A model generated the notes under the pieces. It worked only from the letters and a program-made list of their open reading frames with translations, was not told the origin of the DNA and made no database searches. Positions 33,204 through 44,916 of a stretch of 64,000 nucleotides of DNA are shown in pieces. Both the position numbers and the translations under genes were made by a program. How positions within the stretch are numbered: the first letter of the stretch is position 1; the number at the start of each line of letters is the position of its first letter. Origin of the DNA: Christiangramia bathymodioli (GTDB taxonomy: Bacteria; Bacteroidota; Bacteroidia; Flavobacteriales; Flavobacteriaceae). Location of the stretch: positions 1,398,660 to 1,462,659 of the forward strand of contig SRSL01000001.1 of the NCBI GenBank assembly GCA_009735695.1, given 5' to 3'.

Positions 33204-36200
33204 CTTTGCCGAGAACCAGGGAGAGATCACAGGTCACGACCATGGTACTCACGTTGCCGGAACAGTAGCTGCCACCAGCAACAACGGAAAAGGGGTAGCC
33301 GGCGTTGCAGGTGGATCCGGTAACGGTGACGGGGTGAAGATCATGTCTGCCCAGGTATTCAGTGATAACGGTTCGGGAAGCTTTGCTCCTGCGATCGTTT
33401 ATGGAGCCGATAATGGCGCGGTGATCTCGCAAAACTCTTGGGGATACCAGAGCGCCGGAGTTTTTGAGCAGGCAGTATTAGATGCGATCGACTATTTTAT
33501 CGAGGAAGCAGGAAATTATCCTGGAAGCCCTATGAAAGGTGGAGTGGTGCTATTCGCTGCCGGGAACAATGGGAGAGACGAATTACATTACCCTAGTTAT
33601 TACGGTCAAACTATAGCGATCGCTTCTACAGGAACCGATTATAAAAAAGCGAATTACTCCAATTATGGTGATTGGGTAGACCTAACTACCACCGGGGGTA
33701 ATGTGAGGCAGGGAAATAAAAGCCAGGTTTTGAGTACGCTGCCAGATAACCGTTATGGTTATATGCAGGGAACATCCATGGCGACCCCTCATGCTTCTGG
33801 TATCGCAGCGCTTGTTGTATCCAAGTATGGATCTGAAACCTTTACTAATGAAGACCTTAAAAAACGTTTATTGCGTGGGATCAGGGAGATCGATTCTCAT
33901 AACCCTGACTTCGAAGGAAAACTAGGTCTTGGATTTATGGATGCTTACCTGGCACTTATGCCAAATGACGAACAGGCACCCGAAACCATCAGTGACCTGA
34001 CTCTTTTAGGAACTTCTGAAGATTTTGCAACTTTTAGCTTCACGGTTCCTTCAGATGCAGGAGATACGACTCCTTATGAGTATAAGCTTCAGTGGTCTAA
34101 AAATGTGGATATGAGCGAAGCTTCAGAAATGATGGTTGCAAATGATTTCCGAAGTGTAGGAGATCTTATAGAAACTACCATTGAAGGTCTTGATTTCGAA
34201 ACTACTTATTACTTCACCGTAACGGCTGTAGACCGTTGGGGGAACGCAGCTGATGCTTCCAACCAGGTTGAAGCGACTACCAACCAGGGACCAGATATCG
34301 CTACAGATGTAGCTAGCATTAATGTTAGTATCGATGCCCAGGTTGATATGAATGCTCTGGAGACTTTCAAGATCCTTAACCAGCAGGATGGGATCCTTAA
34401 CTGGGATTCAGAAACACGTCAGGTTTCTAACTTCCAGTCATTTACAAGGGCTTCCCTGCCGGCCAGAGGAACCCCGGTTAGCGCAAACCAGCTTACTGTA
34501 AAGCAAGAAGCTGTAGAGCCAATCTTGAAATTCGAAACCAGAAATGCGGTTCAGAACGCCTGGGAAGCTTCCGAAAAGAAGTACCACGGAACAACTCCAA
34601 TTTATATTATTGGTGAGACTGATACCACAGCCACCAACTCTTCTGCAACTAGATTTAGAGTGGACGAGGCTGATGGATTCAACCTTTCTTTTGTAAGAGC
34701 TTATTTAAATTTGGACCAGGAAGACGGTCCTGCAATTTTAGAGATCTATAGAGGAGAGGAAATTCATGAGGATAATCTTATTTATTCAGACGACCAGTTC
34801 GTAGGTCGCAGCGAGAATGATTCCAGATACCATGGGTATAACCTGAAAGAACAATTGTTCTTTGAGCAGGGAACTACCTTCTGGATCGTATTCCATATTC
34901 CTGCCGGTAACCTTTACCCGCTTGGGGTTGGGCCGGAGCAAAGTCCAGAACATTCAGATAATGCCTTGATGAGTTTTGACCTTGGAGAAACCTGGGTGCC
35001 ACTTGCCGGGGCTATGAACAACGAGAATTTCGTTTGGGCGGTAACTGCAGCCAGCACTGTGGAACCTCTTCACAAATACATGACTTTGAACCCTGCCGAG
35101 GGACAGATTCTTGGAGTTGGAGAGCAGGACATGGAAGTTGCAATTGACGCTAGCCAGTTGATCAATGGTAACTACAAGTCTAATATCCTAATTAACTCGA
35201 ACGATTCAGATACGCCTATTCACAGAGTAGCTGCCGATGTGACTGTTTCTGGTCATAAACCGGCGCTTGCTACCAATAATATCCTTGACTTCGGAAGTGT
35301 TTTTAACGGGCTTTCCGCAACCAGGGAAATGACCATTCAGAATACAGGTTTTGGAAGATTCAGAACTCGTACAGTGACCTCTTCGAGCCCAAGCTTTAAG
35401 GTGAATACTTCTTCCTATTCTTTGAACGTTGCAGCAAAATCTGAAACTACCATGTCTATTACCTATACTCCATCTGGGATAGGTAACGAAAATGCCGAGA
35501 TCACCCTTACCAGCTGGGATGGAGATGTTCATACTTTCAACGTATTTGGTGTTGGAACAGAGACGGCGCATATCGAAGCAGATCCTGCAGTGGTGAATTT
35601 CGAAAAAATTAATGTTGGTGATAATGTACAGGCTAGTTTTACCTTGAAGAATACAGGTGAATATCCACTTCAGTATGGTTTCCCTGCATTTACCAATGAT
35701 TTGAGTCATATCGAGAACCTGCCTGGAAATGTGCAACGCTTCCCATATGTAATGGAGAAAAGTCCTTATAATAGATATGAGTTCAATGATATTTCTAATT
35801 CTGGAACCGATGTTACCGATTTCTTTAAGGCTGATCCAAGAAATGAATATTATAATGTAGATCTTGGATTCGATTTCCCATTCTTCGGAAAATCGGTTGA
35901 CCATATGTTTATCACTAAAACTGGCGTTCTAACGCTAGGTGAAAATGGTAACTTTAATTCTACGGCTCAGTTCCACGGTTCACAATTGCCAGATGGATAC
36001 ATCGCAGGTTTGTTAAAGGATTGGGCACTTTCAAAAGCCGGAAGCATCCACTTCAAAAGAGAAGTTGGTAAACTGATCGTTCAGTATACCAATGTTAGAC
36101 ATGCGAACGACAGGGACAATGTTGCGATCACTTTCCAGATCGAGCTTTACAGCGATGGAGACATCAAATTGATCTATGATAAGTTCGACGGATTATTTTC

Positions 36201-39200
36201 TTACCAGTTAAGAAGTTTCTATAGCGCTGTTGAAAATGAGGCTAAGAATGACGGGGTCTTAATTAATTCAAGCTATGATAAGGTTGAATTACCACTGATG
36301 CCTCAGCAGATCGTTCATATTCACAGCCCAGGCCTTGGTCTTATCAAAGAGGTTGCCGAAGCCAAAGGAATGATCCAGCCGGGAGCGTCTAAAGAGATCA
36401 TGATCACCCTGGACGGAGAAAAACTGATCGAGGGAACCCATAAGGAATATATCTCTGTTCTTTCCAATGATCCTTTTAACAGCTCTATTCCAGTTGAAGT
36501 GAATATCGATGTTGTTGGTGGAGGAGAATCTCAACTGGTCCTTAGCGAAACCGAAGTGGATCTTGGTGAAGTTTTTCAGCAGGCAGAAGTAAGAGGAATC
36601 GTAGGAGCTAAGAACGAAGGTTCTAAGCAAATCAATATTTCTGATATCAATTTTGCGAATGCCAGCCTTAGCTTTGAAGGAGAAACCAATGTAGTGATCG
36701 AGCCAAACCAGACGTTGTTCATCGAATATACCCTGAACACTTCGGAACTGGGAGCTGTAGATAATACCCTTACGTTAACTGATAATGAAGGTTCGACTTA
36801 CGAAGTGGCCTTCACAGGAAATGTGATCGATGCTCCGGCTATCCAAGTGATGGAGACTGAATATTCAGTTTCTATGAACCCTGATGAGGAATTGACTAAA
36901 AGTTTCAAGGTGACCAACACCGGGAAGTCAACCCTGGAATATGCGATCGCGGCTACAGAGCACGTGACTGTTCAGCAACCAGCAGCCCAGAATTCGGTTC
37001 CTGAATTCACTTACGTGAATCGTACTTCTTACGATGAGAGTATGCAGCCAACTGCACAGTGGATAAAACTTAACGAAGAAGATAAAGTTCAATTCTATGT
37101 GTCTGAAGGTGATATCTGGGAAGTTCTTGATTTGCCTTTTGAATTTGAATTCTATGAGGAAAAATATGATAAAGTCTGGATGAGTAGTCAGGGTGTGTTA
37201 AGCTTTGATGAGATCGAGGATGAATCACTTTCTTACTTCGTACCACCAATGGTACCTAATGATGATGAACTTAACAATATCATAGCTCCATATTTTGCGG
37301 CAGGAGGTCCAAATAATACCCTTGCGGAAGATAAATGGGGTAGATATATGAAAGCCTTTGATGATAAAGTGGTATTCGAGTGGAGAGGGTATAACAACCT
37401 GTTTTTTATAGGAAGCGAATTTAGCATACAGGCGATCCTTTATAAGAATGGAAAGATCAAGTTCCAGTATAAGCATGATCCTTTACAGCCAATTAGAGCC
37501 TTCTATGGTTTGATCGGGATCGAGAATAAGGATGGGTCTGAAGGTACTCAGGTAGCATACTATCAGGACTACCTTGCAAACGATGTGGCAGTAGAGTTCA
37601 ATCCTGCGGTTAAAGAAACTTTGGAGCCTGGCGCAAGCAGGGAATACGAACTAACTTTCAGTACTATTGGAACCAATGCGGGAACTTATGAGGAATCCTT
37701 AAAAGTGATGAATAACACCCCATTGACTCCTGAAGTGGTAGTGCCGATAAACCTTGAAGTATCAGGAGATGCCGAATTAACGTTTATTCCTGAAACGGTA
37801 GATCTAGGCGAAGAAATGGTAGGTGCAAATGCAGCATACCTCCATGATGTAGCCTTCAAAAATACCGGGACTAAAACCATGACGGTTAATAACCTGCGAG
37901 TGGAAGATGGATCTACAGCCAAAATTGAGCATCTGGTATGGCACTATAGATGGGGTTGGAGCTGGCAGCCTGTATTGCCTACAGATTCATTCACAGTGGA
38001 ACCTGGTTTTGAATCTAAAACCTTTAGGCTTACTGTAAGTCCGCAAACTCCGGATGATGCCTATACCAATAAAGTGCTGGCAGATACCGATTTTGGTACG
38101 ACTGAAGAACTGCCAATTACAGCGGTGTTCAAACTGCCACCATCCTTTACAGTGAACAGTGAGGAGATCTATCATATCGCTTTTAATGATGATGTGTACT
38201 CTCATACCCTTAATATGGGCAACGAGAATGGAGAATCTCCACTGAACTATACTATCGGGATGAACTACCTGAGAACTGATGTAAGCCCTGCAGCGGCTCC
38301 ACAAAATTCTGATGTAGACGCAACCCTGTTGAGAAACGAGGTGAATTTGGAGCCAAATACAACGATCGTTCAGAATAACGAGAATTTCGCTAATGTCCTG
38401 GCTCATGAGGATACTCAAACACCATGGACTTCGGTAGGATTTAATGGAGATCGAGCATTCTCCGGTTCTACGCGTTTTGTAGCTCCTGAAACCGGATTCA
38501 ACCTGTCGCATATCCAAACCTGGTATGCATGGGGTGACTGGCTAAACTCAGATCTAATTGTAGAGATCAGGGTAGGAAATCAACTGGAAGATTCAGATGT
38601 ACTTTATAAGGAAACTTTGAATTATACTGCTGAAACTGCCAACGAAGACGGAGAATTGATCACCCTTGCTCTTGGGGAAACCGTAGAACTTCAGCCTTAT
38701 GAAAAATTCTTCGTGGTGATCACGTATCCGCTTGGAGCGAATTACCCTCAGGGAATCGGATATGTAGATGCTCATGTAAGCAATAGGTTTAAGTTCTATA
38801 ATGCCGGTTTCTGGTGGGATATCGCTGATGCGGGATTGTCAACCTCCGGTTGGATTGTACGTGCCGGTGAAGTAGAGGCTGCTCAAAAGAACTGGCTGAA
38901 CATTACGGGAGAGGCCAGTGGTGAGATCGCTGCTGGAGCAAGTATGGATATGGGTGTTGAATTACATCCAGCCAGGGCTACTCAGGCGAGCAATCACGCG
39001 ATGCTAACCATAGAGTCGAACGACCCTGATATGGAATTAGTAAGCATTCCGGTGACCCTGTATATCAACCAGGCTCCAGACCTAGTTACCGATGATATGT
39101 ATTATGTAAACGAGAATGAAACCCTGAATATCACTTTATCTACTTCAGACCTTGAAGGAGATATGGTAGCTGGAGCAAGGATGGCCGAGGAAAATCCTAA

Positions 39201-39894
39201 GACCGAACTTGTCTTCGCAGAGGGAATGGTAGACTTCTCATTCAGTCCGGATTTTGAAGATGCCGGTATTCACACTTTCGATGTGATCCTTGAGGATGAA
39301 AATGGGATCGAAGGAACTTCAACCATTAAAGTTGAGGTGATCGACGTGAACAGAGCGCCTGAAGCAAACCTTATCGGAAATCAGACGCTGAACCTTTATA
39401 CAGGCGAATATCGTTTAGATCTAAGTTCAGTTTTCACAGATCCTGATGGAGACCAGGTAAATTCATTGACTCCAACTGCGAGCAACGATGTTGTTGAGAT
39501 CTTTGTGAACGATAACAATATGCTTGTTAGTCCATCAACATTAGGGACTTCTACTATTACCCTAAAAGGTGTAGATAGCAGAGGAGGAGAGGTTACCACT
39601 ACTTTCGATGTATTGGTAGTTGACAAAGTAACTAAAGATAGCGATCTCGAAGAAAGCTGGAAAGTTCATCCAAATCCTGTTAACGAGGTAATGTACATTA
39701 AGATGTACAGCCCGGTAATGGAGAAGATGAGCATCAAGTTCTTTAATACGCTGGGAGCCCTGGTGAAGACTTCACAGTCTGAAGGTTCAGACTCGATGAT
39801 CGAAGTGCCTGTAGCCAACCTAAGCCCTGGAATTTACTTTGTGGAGATTGCCACAGAGAATGCCAGATCAGTAAAAAAGATAGTGAAGAACTAG
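33163..39894 (+). pseudogene. S8 peptidase, 3' part with repeats and T9SS sorting domain
   Basis: This 2243-codon frame continues the same peptidase. The true join lies near 33192; the ATG at 33163 is not a real start. It has the catalytic His in HDHGTHVAG, the oxyanion Asn region (FAAGNNG) and catalytic Ser in GTSMATPHASG, then Fn3-like, several choice-of-anchor-D-type repeats (IEADPAVVNFEKINVGD, LVLSETEVDLGEVF) and cadherin-like domains. The last 75 residues (WKVHPNPVNEVMYIK to SVKKIVKN) form a type A T9SS C-terminal sorting domain. The whole protein would be about 2480 residues. The catalytic triad is divided between the two frames, so no active enzyme can arise without correction or recoding. 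Confidence 0.85.
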
Positions 39895-39917
39895 TTTGAT
39901 TTAAATTCCATCTTTTT

Positions 39918-39952
39918 AACCCGGCTCCACCCTACGGAGCCGGGTTTTTTTA
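39918..39952 (+). terminator. strong rho-independent terminator after the S8 gene
   Basis: AACCCGGCTCC (39918-39928) and GGAGCCGGGTT (39936-39946) form a perfect 11-bp stem with a 7-base loop, followed by a T run. Confidence 0.92.
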
Positions 39953-40541
39953 TTTTTAGAAAAATAAATAATTAAAGAGAATGGATTGATAGCTTTTTAC
40001 AGCAGGTAGTTAGGCGTTATCAGAAGTTTGAATTAAGAATAATAAGTATTTGAACCTTAATTTTGATTTGTTAATATTTTTTTAATGAAATATTATTCAA
40101 ATTATTTGTTGTAATTGGGCTAAATGGCAGGTAACAAGCTGTTTATCAATAATTAAATAAATTCATAAAAAAATTAGCATGTCACAAAAATTTAAAAAAT
40201 TAACAGAAACATGTTTGTAAAAAACATTCTATTTCTTAAATTCACCTCATGGTTGAAAGTTTAATTAACTGACATTTAAGAAATTACACTTATTTACTAG
40301 CCCCTAACCCTTACACTTTACCTTTTTGATAATTCCCCCCGAACCTTAGGTCATTACCTTTTGGGTAATAATCGAATTTTATTAAAGTGATCCGTAATGG
40401 GATTGTTGTGGCGAAGCCTTGTTTTCAGAATAAAATATCCTTCGCACGTCTCCATATAACTGGAACGCTTTTAGAATTTCGGAGCTGGAAATTTAGCTCA
40501 CTATTGTTGGGATATTTTGTTTAACATTAAGAAGAAAATAT
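39953..40541 (+). promoter_or_regulatory. long AT-rich leader of the polysaccharide cluster
   Basis: No gene is seen in about 590 bases. The first half is very AT-rich and probably holds the promoter. Further on are the hairpins ATTACC/GGTAAT (40353-40369) and GAGCT/AGCTC (40482-40499). UpxY proteins act on an untranslated leader that precedes their gene in Bacteroides, so this region is the likely target of the antiterminator; a clear -7 box was not found. Confidence 0.5.
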
Positions 40542-41024
40542 ATGGGATGGTTTGTACTATATACTAAGCCAAAATCTGAAATTAGTGTGGCGCAGGCATT
40601 AGAAAAAGCCAATTTTGAAGTTTATTGTCCTACTACTAAGGTTGTTCGACAGTGGAGTGATCGTAAAAAGAAAATAGAAGTGCCCTTATTCACTTCATAT
40701 GTGTTCATTAGGATTAGGAATTGTGAAAGGGCCAAAGTATTCGGTTTTCCGGGAGTGATTCGATATTTGTTCTGGTTGGGAAAACCTGCTATAGCACGAG
40801 ATGAAGAAATAGAATTGATCCAGTCATGGTTAAATGATGATAGAGTTGGAGATGTTCAGGTAGCTGACATATCGCCTGGAGACCGAGTTAAAATTAAGTC
40901 CGGTCCCTTTCAGGAAAGAGTTGGACTTGTGCAGGAATTGGGTTCAAAAAGGATTCGATTGGTGCTGCACGAATTAGGAGTGACGGTTAACTTAAGGCTT
41001 AATGAAGTAAATATTTACACCTAA
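40542..41024 (+). CDS. UpxY-type NusG-like antiterminator
   Basis: The 160-residue protein has the NGN domain of NusG paralogues (MGWFVLYTKPKSEISVAQAL, then VPLFTSYVFIRI) and a C-terminal KOW motif (ISPGDRVKIKSGPFQERVGLV). In Bacteroides, UpxY proteins open capsular polysaccharide operons and prevent premature termination of their long transcripts. Its place, first in a glycan cluster after a long leader, matches that role. No UpxZ-like inhibitor gene follows; a 295-base gap separates it from gmd. Confidence 0.9.
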   Translation: MGWFVLYTKPKSEISVAQALEKANFEVYCPTTKVVRQWSDRKKKIEVPLFTSYVFIRIRNCERAKVFGFPGVIRYLFWLGKPAIARDEEIELIQSWLNDDRVGDVQVADISPGDRVKIKSGPFQERVGLVQELGSKRIRLVLHELGVTVNLRLNEVNIYT

Positions 41025-41319
41025 CCGTTAGGCATTAAAATGGTCTTTGCAATACTTAATTTCCTGTATTTTTTGATCTAAATTAAATCCGCACTTCAAA
41101 TAGTCTAGCTTTTTATTGTGATAAGTAAAAAAAATTATTATCTACTTGTAATTCAATTTCCTAGTTGGCAATTCTGCTAGTTCTATTGCTGGCCTTTATC
41201 GAATAGATAGGGAGAGATATTAAACCGATCACATTTTCCTTTTTCCCTATACTCACTTATACTTTCCAACTGATAATTTTAGCAATAGTAATTTTAAAAT
41301 CATTTCAAAATCACCAAAG
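41025..41319. other. gap between the antiterminator and gmd
   Basis: About 295 AT-rich bases with no gene that I can support. It may hold a second promoter. Only short, weak inverted repeats are seen. Confidence 0.4.
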
Positions 41320-42432
41320 ATGAAAGTCGCATTAATTACTGGGGTCACTGGTCAGGACGGAGCTTATTTAAGTGAACTGCTTTTAGAAAAGGGTTATGTG
41401 GTACATGGATTAAAACGCCGTACTTCTCAGTTCAATACTCAAAGGGTTGATCATTTGTATCAAGATCCCCACGAAGTGAATAGGAATTTTATTCTTCATT
41501 ATAGCGATCTCACCGATAGCACCTCTATAATAAGATTAATTCAGCAAATAAAGCCTGACGAAATATATAATCTGGCAGCGATGAGCCATGTCCAGGTTTC
41601 CTTCGAAACTCCGGAATATACTGGTAATACCGATGCTTTGGGAGTATTGAGAATATTAGAGGCTATTAGGCTTTTAGGACTTGAGCGAAAAACGAAATTT
41701 TATCAGGCTTCAACCTCAGAATTATATGGAAAAGTAGCTGAAATTCCACAAAATGAAAATACACCCTTTTATCCCCGAAGTCCTTATGCAATTGCTAAGC
41801 TATATGCCTATTGGACAACGATCAATTACAGGGAAGCTTACGATATTTTTGCATGTAACGGTATATTATTCAATCATGAGTCACCTATTAGAGGAGAAAC
41901 TTTTGTAACCAGAAAAATAACAAGAGCTGTGTCAAGGATAGCGTTGGGGATGCAGGAGAAAATATGTCTTGGGAATCTCGACGCTTTAAGAGATTGGGGG
42001 CATGCAAAGGACTATGTAAGGGCCATGTGGATGATTCTTCAAACGGATAAGGCTGAAGACTGGGTGATTGCTACTGGCAAGACGACCCCGGTAAGGGAAT
42101 TTGTTAAAATGGCTTTTAATGAAATAGGAGTTGAACTGGAGTTTCGAGGTGTGGGGCTAGAGGAGAAAGCTTTTATTAAACTTTGCTCTAATCCCGATTA
42201 TCAGCTCGAAATAGGTAAGGAAGTAATAGCCGTAGATAAAAGATATTTTAGACCTACGGAGGTAGACTTACTGGTAGGAGATCCCACAAAGGCGAACGAA
42301 AAGTTAGGCTGGAAACCAACTTATGACCTTTCTGAACTGGTGAAGGAGATGATGGAAGCAGATTTAAATCTCATGCGAAAGGAGAAATATCTTCGCGAAG
42401 TAGGATTCGATACTTTAAATTATTACGAATAG
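41320..42432 (+). CDS. gmd: GDP-mannose 4,6-dehydratase
   Basis: The 370-residue enzyme converts GDP-mannose to GDP-4-keto-6-deoxymannose. It opens with the Rossmann motif [11 protein letters not shown] (GxxGxxG, residues 8-14) and [16 protein letters not shown], a Gmd signature. The catalytic set is Thr/Ser in ASTSELYGK and YxxxK in [12 protein letters not shown], followed by [18 protein letters not shown]. Length matches the family. It is followed after 2 bases by the GDP-L-fucose synthase, so the pair makes GDP-L-fucose for the surface glycan. Confidence 0.96.
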   Translation: MKVALITGVTGQDGAYLSELLLEKGYVVHGLKRRTSQFNTQRVDHLYQDPHEVNRNFILHYSDLTDSTSIIRLIQQIKPDEIYNLAAMSHVQVSFETPEYTGNTDALGVLRILEAIRLLGLERKTKFYQASTSELYGKVAEIPQNENTPFYPRSPYAIAKLYAYWTTINYREAYDIFACNGILFNHESPIRGETFVTRKITRAVSRIALGMQEKICLGNLDALRDWGHAKDYVRAMWMILQTDKAEDWVIATGKTTPVREFVKMAFNEIGVELEFRGVGLEEKAFIKLCSNPDYQLEIGKEVIAVDKRYFRPTEVDLLVGDPTKANEKLGWKPTYDLSELVKEMMEADLNLMRKEKYLREVGFDTLNYYE

Positions 42433-42434
42433 TA

Positions 42435-43565
42435 ATGGAACTAAATTCAAAAATATATGTGGCGGGTCATAAGGGCTTAGTAGGTAGAGCTATATATAAA
42501 ACCCTCAAAGTTATGGGATATAGCCATATTATAACTCGCTCGCATAAAGAACTAGATCTTACTGACTGTAATGCCGTAGACGATTTTTTTAGTGAGGAGA
42601 AACCTGAATATGTTTTTCTGGCCGCGGCGAAAGTTGGGGGAATAGAAGCTAACGATAGGTACCGGGGAGATTTTCTCTATGAGAATTTGATGATCCAAAC
42701 AAATGTAATTCACCAAAGCTATTTAAACCGGGTGAAAAAATTATTATTTCTTGGTAGTACCTGTGTTTACCCAAAAAACTGTCCGCAGCCTATTAAGGAA
42801 GAATATCTGTTAACAGGAAGCCTGGAGTACACCAATGAGGCATACGCGATTGCCAAAATCGCGGGAATTAAGATGTGTGAATCTTATAACCTGCAGTACG
42901 GAACAGATTTCCTTTCCGTAATGCCCACGAATTTATATGGGCCTGGAGACAATTTTGATCTGGAAAAATCTCATGTTTTACCTGCTATCTTACGCAAGAT
43001 GTATATAGCCAGGTTATTAGAAGAAGGTGATTCAATGAGACTTCTGGAGCATTTCAAACAATATCCATTAACTGGCATTGATTCATCTTCCTCTTTAAAG
43101 GAAACTAAAGTTGCTCTGAAAAAATATGGCATATACCATAGTGATGATAATATAAGAGTTGAGATTTGGGGAAGTGGGAGTCCCTTACGGGAATTCCTTT
43201 GGAGTGAGGATATGGCACAAGCTTGCGTGTATGTAATGAACAATTTAAGTTTCTTACAAATAGTCAAAAACTTTAGTGCATTTAACGCGAATGAAGAAGT
43301 GCGAAATGTTCATTTAAATATAGGTACAGGAAAGGAGATCTCAATAAAAGACCTAGCTTATTTGGTGAAAGAAATAGTAGGATTTAATGGTGAAGTTTTT
43401 TTTAATACGAACAAGAAAGACGGAACTCCTAGAAAAGTAACTGATACTTCAAAAATTAAAAGCCTTGGATGGGAACCTACTATAGACCTGAGAGAAGGTA
43501 TTAAAAGACTTCTGAAATATTTAACAGGAAATAAAAGTTTTCATTTTGAAAAAACTCCTTCATAG
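42435..43565 (+). CDS. fcl: GDP-L-fucose synthase
   Basis: The 376-residue epimerase-reductase turns the Gmd product into GDP-L-fucose. It has GHKGLVG at the NADPH-binding turn, the FLGSTCVYPK block with the catalytic Ser/Cys, and YAIAKIAG with the YxxxK pair. It is longer than the E. coli enzyme (about 320) because of an insertion near residues 205-240 (EHFKQYPLTGIDSSSSL), which also occurs in Bacteroidetes relatives. It is the second gene of the sugar-nucleotide pair. Confidence 0.95.
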   Translation: MELNSKIYVAGHKGLVGRAIYKTLKVMGYSHIITRSHKELDLTDCNAVDDFFSEEKPEYVFLAAAKVGGIEANDRYRGDFLYENLMIQTNVIHQSYLNRVKKLLFLGSTCVYPKNCPQPIKEEYLLTGSLEYTNEAYAIAKIAGIKMCESYNLQYGTDFLSVMPTNLYGPGDNFDLEKSHVLPAILRKMYIARLLEEGDSMRLLEHFKQYPLTGIDSSSSLKETKVALKKYGIYHSDDNIRVEIWGSGSPLREFLWSEDMAQACVYVMNNLSFLQIVKNFSAFNANEEVRNVHLNIGTGKEISIKDLAYLVKEIVGFNGEVFFNTNKKDGTPRKVTDTSKIKSLGWEPTIDLREGIKRLLKYLTGNKSFHFEKTPS

Positions 43566-43607
43566 TTTTTTAAGGTAATCACTGAGGTAAATTTTTTCAT
43601 TATTGAT

Positions 43608-44909
43608 TTGAAAGCCTATATAGAAAAATTACAATCTAATCCCTCCTATACTAAACTGTTAGAATGGGGAAGGCTTTTAAGTGTTACATCTTTAGCCCAA
43701 ATTTTTGTACAGGTAATTGGATTCCTGAGTGGAATAATTGTTATAAGGTTTTTGTCACTGGAAGAGTATGCGTTCTATACTCTGGCAAATACAATTTTGG
43801 GGACAATGACCCTGCTTGCCGATGGTGGGGTTTCAGCGGGAGTGTTATCACAAAGCGGTAAGGTTTGGAAGGAAAAAAGTAAATTAGGAAAGGTGTTGGC
43901 CACAGGCCTTAGCCTGCGAAAGAAACTAGCTTTTTTTAGTTTGTGTATTTCGGTTCCATTACTATTTTTTCTTTTAAAACATCATGGCTCTTCATGGTTA
44001 ATGGCCACCTTGATTGCCCTGGCCTTAATTCCAGCTTTCTATGCAGATCTTTCCAGTGCCCTATTGGTGATTGTTCCGAAGCTACACCAGGATATTCCGC
44101 CAATACTGATGAATGACATTAAAGTGGGATTGGGGAGATTGTTTCTTACTACTTTTTTAATTTTTATTTTTCCTTTTACATTCATCGCCTTACTGGCTAA
44201 TGGATTGCCAAGATTATATGGCAATATTCAATTAAAGAAGATAGCCGCACCGTATTTCAAACCGGAAAAAGTAGATCCTAAAATTGAAAAAAAGATATGG
44301 AGTACGGTTAAAAGAATGTTTCCTGGAGTACTTTATTACTGCTTTTCAGGTCAGATAATGTTGTGGATTATTTCATTCTTTGGTAATACCACTTCCTTGG
44401 CGCAATTAGGAGCTTTAGCCCGAATAGCAGTCATCCTTGGTTTGATAACCAAATTATCTCAGACTTTGGTGATACCAAGATTTGCTCGGCTTCAGGAAGA
44501 AAGGAAAAGGCTATTTAAATATTACCTTCAAATTTGTTTTTTCCTTGTTTTAATTATAGCTGCCTTTATAAGTGTAGGTTATCTTTTTGCTGAAGAAATT
44601 CTATGGATTTTAGGAGATAAATATTCTGGACTACAATTCGAACTTCTATTAGTATTATTGGGAGGGGGGATAAATCTTTTAAGTGCTATCTCTTTTGAAT
44701 TAAATATTAGCAGAGACTGGATAATAAACCCGCTATTCTCTATTTCTTTAAGTATCGCAACTATGATAATTGGCGCAATATTTCTGGATATCGCCCAATT
44801 GACAGGCGTTTTAATTTTCAATATCCTATTGGCAGTGGTTCAGTTTTTAATAAATTTTGTTTATGGGTTTACAAGAATGAAGAAACTTCCTTCAATATCT
44901 ATTAATTAA
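43608..44909 (+). CDS. polysaccharide flippase (Wzx-like)
   Basis: The 433-residue protein has about twelve membrane helices (for example IFVQVIGFLSGIIVIRFL at about 24-41) and the LSLEEYAFYTLANTILG region typical of the polysaccharide-synthesis MATE-like (MOP) family. Wzx proteins flip lipid-linked repeat units across the inner membrane. The start appears to be a TTG at 43608; no in-frame ATG lies before the first helix. It follows fcl after 42 bases and precedes a glycosyltransferase by 7. Confidence 0.85.
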   Translation: MKAYIEKLQSNPSYTKLLEWGRLLSVTSLAQIFVQVIGFLSGIIVIRFLSLEEYAFYTLANTILGTMTLLADGGVSAGVLSQSGKVWKEKSKLGKVLATGLSLRKKLAFFSLCISVPLLFFLLKHHGSSWLMATLIALALIPAFYADLSSALLVIVPKLHQDIPPILMNDIKVGLGRLFLTTFLIFIFPFTFIALLANGLPRLYGNIQLKKIAAPYFKPEKVDPKIEKKIWSTVKRMFPGVLYYCFSGQIMLWIISFFGNTTSLAQLGALARIAVILGLITKLSQTLVIPRFARLQEERKRLFKYYLQICFFLVLIIAAFISVGYLFAEEILWILGDKYSGLQFELLLVLLGGGINLLSAISFELNISRDWIINPLFSISLSIATMIIGAIFLDIAQLTGVLIFNILLAVVQFLINFVYGFTRMKKLPSISIN

Positions 44910-44916
44910 GCGGAGA

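Noticed and set aside
39922..39936. 15-base match between the S8 terminator stem and the end of the last glycosyltransferase gene (55173-55187)
   Set aside because: A few 15-base matches are expected by chance in 64 kb; the second copy does not form a hairpin.
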